A DNA stretch of 54,946 nucleotides, taken from IMG/VR virus record IMGVR_UViG_3300023106_000155, positions 1 through 54,946 of that record; one strand, 5' to 3'. Within the stretch, counting starts at the first letter, position 1; each line of letters begins with the position of its first letter. Positions 31,413 through 39,061 of this stretch are shown here, piece after piece. A program made the translations under genes and the position numbers. Origin of the DNA: a virus. A model generated the notes under the pieces. The model saw only the letters and a program-made list of their open reading frames with translations. It was not told the origin of the DNA and did no database searches.

Positions 31413-31515
31413 ATTTACAAATATACACACTTAATAATAAAAATTATACTATAGTCGAATATTTTTATCATTCAAAATTGGTAATTTCCATATTCTAAAA
31501 TGGCAAATAACATAT

Positions 31516-31755
31516 TTATGGATTATTTTCTACTTCAATAAGTTTCAATAAAGGCGTTGGATATGGAACATTTAAACCATCGAAAAAAGGAATATTATTT
31601 TGACAAAGCTGATATTTAAAAACTTCCACTTGATCTCTTAGATTACTTATTTCATCATCTTGATATTGATAGTTGTTTTGTGATATTTGTAAGCAATCAG
31701 ATTCATTGAAACAATCTAATCCTAATTTGCCACCACATGCTCTACAATTTGCCAT
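31516..31755 (-). CDS. Small zinc-ribbon-like protein (79 aa)
   Basis: Protein of 79 aa starting MANCRACGGKLGLDCFNESDCLQ: a CxxC pair and two further Cys could bind one zinc ion. A coiled-coil segment follows (DDEISNLRDQVEVFKYQLCQN) and a Pro-rich C-terminal part (FFDGLNVPYPTPLLKLIEV). It is the last gene of the early operon. Function unknown. Confidence 0.68.
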   Translation of the reverse strand: MANCRACGGKLGLDCFNESDCLQISQNNYQYQDDEISNLRDQVEVFKYQLCQNNIPFFDGLNVPYPTPLLKLIEVENNP

Positions 31756-31765
31756 AACTATTGCT

Positions 31766-32158
31766 TTAAAGGTTTACTTTTGATTTGTCTATTGCCAAAC
31801 CTCTCGGAATTAATCCGTGTACGTCGAAATGCCATTCGTAAAGCTTTTCAATTACCCAAAAAGGCAAAAACTTTGTACTTCTTATGTAAAAATCGATTGA
31901 ATAATAACTTACGCTTTCGGCTAAACTATCTATTTCTTCAATCGGAATTATCTCTTTTCCATTATGATTAATTGGCTGAGTAAGCATTGATAGAGGATAT
32001 AGCAACGGTTTAATATCTTCTAAATTAAAACGATTTAAAACCCATATTGTCATTTTTTTTTCTTCATAATGACCATACATATAAGGTCTTTTGATCGGTA
32101 AAATATCTAAGTAAAAAGGTAAATACCCCGCTATTTCTTTAAGTGTGATTGATTCCAT
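31766..32158 (-). CDS. Hypothetical phage protein (130 aa)
   Basis: Protein of 130 aa, rich in Tyr/Leu/Pro, with the pattern ITLKEIAGYLPFYLDILPIKRPYMYGHY and a C-terminal WVIEKLYEWHFDVHGLIPRGLAIDK. Such proteins are widespread in Bacteroidota phages, and the C-terminal block is its most recognisable part. No catalytic motif seen. It lies 7 bases downstream of the gene before it and 10 bases before the next one. Confidence 0.68.
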   Translation of the reverse strand: MESITLKEIAGYLPFYLDILPIKRPYMYGHYEEKKMTIWVLNRFNLEDIKPLLYPLSMLTQPINHNGKEIIPIEEIDSLAESVSYYSIDFYIRSTKFLPFWVIEKLYEWHFDVHGLIPRGLAIDKSKVNL

Positions 32159-32160
32159 AT

Positions 32161-32790
32161 TTATAAATTTTTAAGTGTTAATTTGTTAATCAATTCCCTT
32201 TCGTACACGTAATAAGTTTTAATAAAAAGTTTTTTTACATCGAGCTTATCTTTGTGAAGAAACTTGCCATCTTTTATTTTGGTAACGCGTCCTGATTCAT
32301 CCACATATAAAAGCCCAGCATATTCAGGAACCTCTTCTTTAGATATTAATCCAACTGGAACCGCGTAAAAGAATTTATTAGGAATCATTGTGTTTTCAGT
32401 CGATTTAATCTCAATTTCTGATGATATGTGGATATGAAAATTAACTTCGCTTCCATCATTGTGATAATTGTGCCTTTCTCTCGAAATGATCAGTTCTGGA
32501 TAATCCCTGCAAAGGTCCCAACTTGGATTATAAATCAGATTATCCCTTATTTTTTTGATAAATAATCCTGTCTTGATTTCATTGCCTTTGTGGATGCTAT
32601 GCTTTTCTTTTTTGAAATCCGCTTTGAAATCTGATCTGCTTATTTTTATTTCGACTTCATAGCAGAATCCGGATGCAAGAAAACTAAGCCAGTCACTCTC
32701 ATTGTTGAAATAATATGCATTTGTGAATTTGTAAGGATGAGAGTGAAACGCCCTAAAAAGGGCGCTTTGTATTTTTTTTTCTGTCAGCAT
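32161..32790 (-). CDS. MmcB-like PD-(D/E)XK nuclease-fold protein
   Basis: Protein of 209 aa from ATG 32790; a GTG at 32814 is an alternative start that would be 8 bases after the upstream gene. The E-x-K core sits in CYEVEIKISRSDFKADFKKEKH, and the typical ending NKFFYAVPVGLISKEEVPEYAGLLYVD matches a family of small restriction-endonuclease-like proteins (MmcB-like). A probable role in DNA repair or processing is known for the family, but not established here. Confidence 0.72.
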   Translation of the reverse strand: MLTEKKIQSALFRAFHSHPYKFTNAYYFNNESDWLSFLASGFCYEVEIKISRSDFKADFKKEKHSIHKGNEIKTGLFIKKIRDNLIYNPSWDLCRDYPELIISRERHNYHNDGSEVNFHIHISSEIEIKSTENTMIPNKFFYAVPVGLISKEEVPEYAGLLYVDESGRVTKIKDGKFLHKDKLDVKKLFIKTYYVYERELINKLTLKNL

Positions 32791-32822
32791 TTTATCTATA
32801 GTTTTAAATTCCACAATCTTGA

Positions 32823-33137
32823 TTAAATATCTTCAAGTTTATAATATTCAATTATTTTCCAGTGATTTGATTTCTTTCCATCAACCTCTATAATTTCATT
32901 TCTTTCTACTTTAATACCTTTAGAATCTGGTTGATCTTCATCTTTAAACCATTCATACCAAACTCCGATTTTTACTTTAATTTCATCAGGTTTCCTTTTA
33001 GTTCCTATTTGCTTAGTATCATCATAAGTTCTATGAAAACGCTTTAGCTTTTTTTCATACTCCAAATCAATTGTTTCATTAAGCAACTGAACTATTTTCG
33101 ATTTGTTCCTGTCGATTTTGTTTTGAATTCTATTCAC
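32823..33137 (-). CDS. Hypothetical protein (104 aa), GTG start
   Basis: Protein of 104 aa, basic N-terminus (NRIQNKIDRNKSKIVQLLNETIDLEYEKKLKRFHRTY) that is probably a coiled coil, followed by a strand-rich part with WYEWFKDE. The GTG start shares a base with the stop of the upstream gene (TAGTG), supporting this start. Not recognised. Confidence 0.65.
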   Translation of the reverse strand: MNRIQNKIDRNKSKIVQLLNETIDLEYEKKLKRFHRTYDDTKQIGTKRKPDEIKVKIGVWYEWFKDEDQPDSKGIKVERNEIIEVDGKKSNHWKIIEYYKLEDI

Positions 33138-33415
33138 TACGCTGAGGTATTAAGATTTTCATTTGAAAGTGATGCAACAAACTTTTTAGCTATCCAATCT
33201 TTGATTTGGTCGATTTTTTCTTTATCTAGAAGTATCATCTGAATTTTGGTAGTTGATTGTCCTGGTATAATGTTTCCAGATTCTTTAAGCTCTTTAGCAA
33301 ATTTTTCTTCAGTCATTTTAATGATGTCGTTTGAAACATCATTCGAGCATTCAATCATAAAGATTGCTTTTGATTCGGTTTTGCTTTCTTCTAATTTTAT
33401 ATTAAGTGTTGCCAT
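33137..33415 (-). CDS. Hypothetical protein (92 aa)
   Basis: Protein of 92 aa with a strand-helix pattern (TLNIKLEESKTESKAIFMIECSNDVSNDIIKMTEEKFAKEL), acidic, predicted soluble. Located 17 bases after the interrupted DndC-like gene and coupled to the next gene by overlapping stop and start. Not recognised. Confidence 0.65.
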   Translation of the reverse strand: MATLNIKLEESKTESKAIFMIECSNDVSNDIIKMTEEKFAKELKESGNIIPGQSTTKIQMILLDKEKIDQIKDWIAKKFVASLSNENLNTSA

Positions 33416-33432
33416 TTTTGTATTTTAATTAT

Positions 33433-34629
33433 TTAATAAAAAAGCCTTTGCATGGTGGAGCCGTCACTGTATATAATATCATGCGCTTCCGATGCATTCG
33501 GCTGTGAGCCATCCCATCCGTTTGGAAAAGTTTTGAGAGAAATCAATTCTCGGATTCTCGCAATTTCCTTCTGATTTAATATGTCAATTTCTGGCATGTT
33601 GCATTTTTGCGCTTCCAGATTTACTGCATCTTGGATTTTTAAAATATCTTCAAGAAATTTAAGTCTTGCCTCCAGCGTTAGCGGTCCCATTCTTTGCTGG
33701 TTTTTTTGAAGGGATCCGTCTTTTTTCTTTTGGCCTCCAGGCTGTCGATGTCTGTATTGAGCTTTGCGCATTTCTCGGTAAATAACTTTCAATCCTTTCA
33801 ATGGAGTTAGATATTTCCATTTTGGATTTTTTACAAGAGAATCTAAGGAAGTATCTTTATTGACCAATGGGCATCCAAGACATCCGGTCCGAGCATTATT
33901 TTACTCAGCTTCATCACCTCCATAAGCATCTGCAAGAAGTGCCGTGTTCCAACCTCCGTATTTTTGCATTGGAGCAAATACCTTAAGCCAATCCCAGACA
34001 TTGCAAACTCTCCAGTGTAGGATTGGCGCCAATGTCGAGCAAAGCGCGCCTTGCAATCCAGTTTGATACCATCCCTGTCCGCATTCTCCACCATCTTTAG
34101 AACAGCTGACATTTATTTTTTGATCGCGGATCGCACTCTCTCCCAATCGAACGCCGGTGAGCATTAGAACTTTTTCATTAATTCCTTTCAGATATTCCTC
34201 CAGCGCTACTTCCATCGGTTGGATTTTAATTTTATAAGTACACCATCGAAACTTATTTGATGGTGGCGGAACGCCTCTCCCCAGAATGTAAACCAAGAAC
34301 CGGTCATCGACTGGCGCCATAACAATTTTTACTTTAACTCCTCGCTCTTCAAGTTGCTTTTTGATCACCTGCGAGGAAAGCCAAAGCGGGATAAGTTCCA
34401 GACGTGTATCTGATGCAATAATTGTAAAGCTTTCTGGCGCTGGAATCTGGCCGGTTGCAATAAGTTGAGTTACTAATGTTACGACCGTCGTGCTATCTTT
34501 TCCCCAACTCCATGCGGCAGCCCAATGCTTATGTCGAGATCCGTATTCCTTCAAACTGGCAATTGTCAGCTCAATACTGTCAGCTACATTGATTGGTTCG
34601 GTTCCGAAGATATTTAGCTGGTTTTTCAT
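33433..34629 (-). pseudogene. DndC-like PAPS-reductase superfamily gene interrupted by an in-frame stop
   Basis: A continuous frame of 398 codons with one TAA at codon 243 (33901-33903). Codons 1-242 contain the PP-loop SWGKDS (41-46), RWCTYKIKI, GVRLGESAIRDQK and a Cys-containing block. The frame then resumes after the stop with NNARTGCLGCP (C250, C253) and a DndC-type C-terminus (GPLTLEARLKFLEDIL). The downstream piece has only a TTG start, so two independent genes are unlikely. The family uses ATP and a 4Fe-4S cluster to activate sulphur, for instance in DNA phosphorothioation. The stop cuts off two probable cluster cysteines. Nonsense mutation, sequencing error and readthrough are all possible. 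Confidence 0.82.
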
Positions 34630-35411
34630 TATTTTGTTTTTGGAAATTGTCTGATTTTTAAATGTTCTGGAAATTCTTCGATGTTACCACCGTGCCGGTC
34701 TTTAAGTCCCATCTCTTTTGCTAGATGTGTTCCTAACTGTTTAACAAAAACTGGGATTCTTTCTAACTCGCAGTCTTTAATAACTTTTTCAATCCAAGAC
34801 AGCTGACATGGCCTGTATTTATATTTCCCATTTTCATTTCCACTTTCGCCTCCTACAATTACCCAATCATAAGCTGGAAGAATGAATAAGCTATCTTGTA
34901 ATTCTTCAAAATATTTTTTTGCAGCTTTCAGATTTACCTCTCCGTGAAGTGGTTCCAGTGAGAGAAATCGAACTTTAGTTTCAACATCACACAAATCGAT
35001 AGCTCTTTGCATTCCAGCATCACTTCCGACAGATGTTCCCAACCAGACGTTGTCCCACCCATCACCCCAATCAGATGGCAAGTGATCATTTATTCTTTCT
35101 GGTCTTTTGGTCAATATCTGGAAAGTATGCTGTGGGCACTTTCTGATAATATCCCACATCTCATCTCGGAAAGAATCTATTTCTTCGTGGAAAACATCTG
35201 TGAGAGATGAGGTAAAAATTTTCGAAGGTTCCTTCAATTTTAAAGGAAGATTGAAAACTGATTTTGTTCGAATGATTTGGCGGGCATCAAACTTAAATCG
35301 ATTCGCATCTCGATACATGTAGCAAAACTTGCAATCTGCATCTACTTTGCTGCAACCTCTGGCTATATTCCAAGTTGCATCTGTCCATTGTATTTTACTC
35401 GTTTCAGCCAT
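34629..35411 (-). CDS. DUF5131 (Gp37/Gp68) radical-SAM-like phage protein
   Basis: Protein of 260 aa opening MAETSKIQWTDATWNIARGCSKVDADCKFCYMYRDA: a Cys-rich cluster like that of radical SAM enzymes (CxxxDxxCKFCY). Further family blocks: TSSLTDVFHEEIDSFRDEMW, FQILTKRPERI, WLGTSVGS, RFLSLEPLHG, VIVGGESG. Biochemical function of the family is not established; it has been proposed to act on nucleic acids. Start and stop overlap neighbours by one base (TAATG). Confidence 0.9.
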   Translation of the reverse strand: MAETSKIQWTDATWNIARGCSKVDADCKFCYMYRDANRFKFDARQIIRTKSVFNLPLKLKEPSKIFTSSLTDVFHEEIDSFRDEMWDIIRKCPQHTFQILTKRPERINDHLPSDWGDGWDNVWLGTSVGSDAGMQRAIDLCDVETKVRFLSLEPLHGEVNLKAAKKYFEELQDSLFILPAYDWVIVGGESGNENGKYKYRPCQLSWIEKVIKDCELERIPVFVKQLGTHLAKEMGLKDRHGGNIEEFPEHLKIRQFPKTK

Positions 35412-36010
35412 TATTTATAAATTAAATTGATAAACTCAACAGGTGTAATACTTCGAGAATCTGCCATGTTTCGTATAACCATTGCCCTGTTTTTGTCCAG
35501 AGTCAATCCTGTTTTATTTTCTATTTCAACATAAAACCCGTTCTTTTTAGCTTTAGATAGTGATATCTTATCAACTTCCATTGTGCCTTCGATGCATTCC
35601 CAACATGAAAAGTCCATATGATCAGTATGTGAAATTAAATTGCTGTTATAAAAGGTTTCCACTTCAGCAAAATTCAACCATGCTACAAATGATAGATCAT
35701 CATTTTCGTTATCCCAATCATAACCGCTGATAATTGGTTTTGACACTTCGAAAGGCTTGAAAAAATCAATTACAGCTTTTGAACATAAATAATACTCGCA
35801 CGGTAATTCAACTGTTTCGTATTTTTCATGAGATAGAAATTTTTTAAGTTTTTCTAGTGCCTCAATGATTGTTTTACCGTTTTGCGTTAACTCAATTTTC
35901 ATCGCTGGATTATCTTCCGCCCAATATTTTGTTGTTGCTTGCGCACCTAATCTTTCGGTTCTGTTTTCCGCAATAGTTTTCACTATTGGCTGGTAATAAA
36001 ATATTTTCAT
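35411..36010 (-). CDS. Hypothetical protein (199 aa) upstream of DUF5131 gene
   Basis: Protein of 199 aa, acidic, not recognised. It contains a CWEC motif (about residue 138) and a Cys-containing block EYYLCSKAV. The C-terminal part (LDKNRAMVIRNMADSRSITPVEFINLIYK) is helical. Translationally coupled to the DUF5131 gene by overlapping stop and start, which hints at a joint role. Confidence 0.66.
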   Translation of the reverse strand: MKIFYYQPIVKTIAENRTERLGAQATTKYWAEDNPAMKIELTQNGKTIIEALEKLKKFLSHEKYETVELPCEYYLCSKAVIDFFKPFEVSKPIISGYDWDNENDDLSFVAWLNFAEVETFYNSNLISHTDHMDFSCWECIEGTMEVDKISLSKAKKNGFYVEIENKTGLTLDKNRAMVIRNMADSRSITPVEFINLIYK

Positions 36011-36016
36011 GTTTTT

Positions 36017-36244
36017 TTAATTTTTGGTTTCCTTTTCAAAAAGTTCTTTTACAATATTGATATTCCAGAATGTTTCACCGCATGACTTTGACCATTCAGC
36101 AAAACCTATATTTCTGCATATGGCTATTCCATCATTGATTAATTTTCTGTTTTCTTTTCTTGTAACAAAAGTCTTCCTAAGTGACGGAAGACTTTTGTAT
36201 GCTTTTGTTGCCTGAATTTGTTCTGGCGTTAAGTATGAATTCAT
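36017..36244 (-). CDS. Hypothetical protein (75 aa)
   Basis: Basic 75-aa helical protein (LTPEQIQATKAYKSLPSLRKTFVTRKENRKLINDGIAICRNIGFAEWSKSCGETFW). Likely DNA- or protein-binding. It lies between the sliding clamp gene (8 bases away) and the 199-aa gene. Not recognised. Confidence 0.65.
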   Translation of the reverse strand: MNSYLTPEQIQATKAYKSLPSLRKTFVTRKENRKLINDGIAICRNIGFAEWSKSCGETFWNINIVKELFEKETKN

Positions 36245-36251
36245 AATAATA

Positions 36252-37370
36252 TTATTTAAGAACTACAGGCATGCAAAGCATAGTGATAAACTCGCCTTCA
36301 TCATTTCTATCAGTCGGCGAAAGAATTCCAGCTCTATTTGGAAAAGACATTTCCAGCTGGACTTCTTCACTTTGCAAGTTTCCAAGCATTTCAATAAGAA
36401 ATCTAGAATTGAATCCTATCTTCATTTCTTCACCAGAATAACTGCAAGAAATGCGCTCATCAGCTTTATTTGAGTAATCGACATCTTCTGCAAAAATGTT
36501 AAGTTCATTTCCTCCAAGACTCAATGCTACTTGATGAGTGGTTTTATTAGAAAACAAAGCGACACATTTAACCGAATTCAAAAACTGAATTCTATTGATC
36601 GTTAATACATTTGGATTTTCTTTTGGAATTACCGCTTCATAGTTCGGATACTTTGCATCGATTAACCTGCAGGTTAATACAAATTTCTCAAGCTTAAATG
36701 TTGCATTTGAATTATTGTATTCAATCAAAATTTCTTCATCAGAATTTCCCAGAATGCTTTTTAAAATTCCAAGCGGTTTTTTGGGCATGACGAATTCTGA
36801 AACCTGAGAAGCTTTAATATCTTCTCTCACATACTTCACGAGCTTGTGTGCATCGGTTGCAACAAAAATCAAACGATCTGGAGAGAAGTGAAAGTAGACT
36901 CCGGCCATCATCGGGCGCAAATCATCATTTCCAGTTGCGAAAAGTGTTTTGCTGATTGCTGTAACTAATACATTTGCAGGAATAAGTGCCTTTTTAGGAT
37001 TTTCAAGTACAATGCTTTTTGGGAATTCGTCAGCATTGGCATACGCCAATGCATATTTTCCAGAACTGGAACTCATTTCAATTGTATTGCTTGAACTTTG
37101 GATTGTGAAAGTCAAAGGCTGTTCCGGCAATGTTTTTAAAATTTCAATAATGATTCTGGCATTGATTGCAACTCCGGTTTGAATCTCGGAATCAATTTCG
37201 AGTTCGGTTATCATTGTTGTTTCCAAATCCGAAGCTGTTAGCTTCAAAGATTTTCCGTTAACTTCAAAAAGGAAGTTTTCAAGGATTGGAAGTGTGCTTT
37301 TGGAGTTGATAACTCCACTTAGCAATAATAATTTTTCAAGTAATGTTTTACTGTTTAAGATGAATTTCAT
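36252..37370 (-). CDS. dnaN: DNA polymerase III beta subunit (sliding clamp)
   Basis: Protein of 372 aa, full length for bacterial clamps with three repeated domains. Starts MKFILNSKTLLEKLLLLSGVINSKSTLPILENFLFEV, followed by LKLTASDLETTM (domain 1), LFATGNDDLRPMMAGVYFHFSPDRLIFVATDAHKLVKY (domain 2), and the C-terminal FITMLCMPVVLK. ATG 37370 is chosen because it aligns with the usual start and is 2 bases after the upstream stop; the longer frame to 37439 would overlap the methyltransferase gene. It probably tethers a host replicative or Y-family polymerase to phage DNA. Confidence 0.95.
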   Translation of the reverse strand: MKFILNSKTLLEKLLLLSGVINSKSTLPILENFLFEVNGKSLKLTASDLETTMITELEIDSEIQTGVAINARIIIEILKTLPEQPLTFTIQSSSNTIEMSSSSGKYALAYANADEFPKSIVLENPKKALIPANVLVTAISKTLFATGNDDLRPMMAGVYFHFSPDRLIFVATDAHKLVKYVREDIKASQVSEFVMPKKPLGILKSILGNSDEEILIEYNNSNATFKLEKFVLTCRLIDAKYPNYEAVIPKENPNVLTINRIQFLNSVKCVALFSNKTTHQVALSLGGNELNIFAEDVDYSNKADERISCSYSGEEMKIGFNSRFLIEMLGNLQSEEVQLEMSFPNRAGILSPTDRNDEGEFITMLCMPVVLK

Positions 37371-37372
37371 AA

Positions 37373-39061
37373 TTATTTGTTTTGATTTAAGATTATTGAT
37401 GTTGTTTTTTCTAATAGGAGCTTCAAAGGTTCTACGCAAATTGAATTTCCAGCCTGTTTGTAGGCTTGCGAATCAGAAACTCCTGAGAAGTCAAAAGAAT
37501 CAGGAAAATCCATAAGCCGAAAACATTCCCTTGGAGTAAGACGCCTAATTTTTTGCTGGGTAAATACTCCTTGATTGCATTGCGTGTCTAGAGTCTGGCT
37601 AACTTTTTTACCAACCCTTCCGCGTCGTGTTTTTGAATTAGGCTGTGAAAAATTAATAGAATCTTCTTCTTCTTCTGCAAAATCAAAGCCTTTGGCGGTG
37701 TTGGATGAAATCATAACCTTAGTTTCGTGGCCGTGACTTTCGGCTCTTAAACACGGCGCAATTCCATTTGTAATAAACTTTGGTTCCTTGTTTAAATGAC
37801 CTCTGTGTTCAATAATTGTTAAACTATTTTCTTCCGTTAATTGAACAAAAGGCTGTCTATTTCCACCCTGCATAGTGTTTAAAGTTGGAGATATTCCTTC
37901 ATCGGAATAGATTCTATCATTTGAATGAACTGGGTCGTTTAGTTGAATTATTTCTTCCAGTTGAACATATCCATTAGCATATCCATGAGTTCCGGCACAT
38001 ATATTTGAAAAGATTCCTTCATCACTTAAAACTTGTGAAGCCTGAGTGTCCTGATTTATAAAACCAATTTTTATAATATTGTCAGACACGTCAATACTTG
38101 AACTTGATTTTGTAATTATAGATGCAATATCATTTTCATCTTTAAAATTTATTTTTCCATTATTGAAATTATCTTTTCTAGTCATCAGGTAAGAAATCAT
38201 ATCATCAGATAAAAAATACTTTTTCATGTACTCATCAAAAGCTTCCTTACTTTCAAAATCGCTTTCTTTTTCCAGAATATCCTTCAACCTTTTTTCAAGC
38301 GGAAAAGGCTTAGGAAAACTGAAATTATTATCAATATCATCGCGAATTCCGATAATAAATACCCTTTCTCTATTTTGCGGAACTCCAAACTCTTTAGCGT
38401 TTAATACCTGATAATAGATGTGGTATGGAACCGAATCTTCATAAGGGAAGATTGTTTCTTTTCCATTAATCGATTTACCTCCAAGATAATTTAGCCATTC
38501 ATTAAAAGTCCTTCCATACTTCTGACTTTTATCCACTTTATCATGAGAAAGCAATCCTTTCACATTTTCAAACCAAAATGTCTTTGGTTTATTTTTTTTT
38601 ATAAATTCCAATGAATTAAAAAATAAAATACCTCGACGGTCCTCTTTACCTAGTCTTTTTCCTGATATTGAAAAAGCCTGACATGGTGGAGTTGTCCCAT
38701 AACAATCCAAAGGTTCTTCTGGAATTTCCCTTTTATAAACATCCCACGGATAGTAAAATGAAAATGACCTAGCTACTTCTTCTTGAAAATCCTCAATAAA
38801 CTTCCAGTCTTCATCTGTCGGCGGTACCAATTTTGTATTTACAATTCCGGCATAATAAGTATTGTCAATCCTTTTGCATATTTCAGTATTAAGGATTTCC
38901 AAATCCTCTTTCGTTCCGTAATTCAAGATATAATTTCGTCTTGCATACTTATCCATATCACATGCAAATGCTTTTTCCTGAACTACCCCAAGCCTGTTAT
39001 AGGCTTGGTCCATTGCTCCGACTCCAGAAAAGTCACTACCAGTTCTTATAGCAGTTCTCAT
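37373..39061 (-). CDS. DNA (cytosine-5) methyltransferase
   Basis: Protein of 562 aa. Motif I SDFSGVGAMDQAY, motif IV TTPPCQAFSISG (catalytic Cys near residue 123), motif VI FWFENVKGLL, motif VIII-like QNRERVFIIGIR, and motifs IX/X RRLTPRECFRLMDFP and YKQAGNSICVEPL are all present. The region from about 290 to 500 is a long, Ser/Asn-rich variable part that should hold the target recognition domain. It shares 4 bases with the end of the helicase/methyltransferase gene. Likely protects phage DNA from host restriction. Confidence 0.95.
   Translation of the reverse strand: MRTAIRTGSDFSGVGAMDQAYNRLGVVQEKAFACDMDKYARRNYILNYGTKEDLEILNTEICKRIDNTYYAGIVNTKLVPPTDEDWKFIEDFQEEVARSFSFYYPWDVYKREIPEEPLDCYGTTPPCQAFSISGKRLGKEDRRGILFFNSLEFIKKNKPKTFWFENVKGLLSHDKVDKSQKYGRTFNEWLNYLGGKSINGKETIFPYEDSVPYHIYYQVLNAKEFGVPQNRERVFIIGIRDDIDNNFSFPKPFPLEKRLKDILEKESDFESKEAFDEYMKKYFLSDDMISYLMTRKDNFNNGKINFKDENDIASIITKSSSSIDVSDNIIKIGFINQDTQASQVLSDEGIFSNICAGTHGYANGYVQLEEIIQLNDPVHSNDRIYSDEGISPTLNTMQGGNRQPFVQLTEENSLTIIEHRGHLNKEPKFITNGIAPCLRAESHGHETKVMISSNTAKGFDFAEEEEDSINFSQPNSKTRRGRVGKKVSQTLDTQCNQGVFTQQKIRRLTPRECFRLMDFPDSFDFSGVSDSQAYKQAGNSICVEPLKLLLEKTTSIILNQNK

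Noticed and set aside
33843-34112. 89-aa ORF overlapping the interrupted DndC-like gene
   Set aside because: It is in another frame and covers conserved coding sequence of the DndC-like gene; the true continuation is in the original frame behind a TAA, so there is no need to invoke a frameshift.
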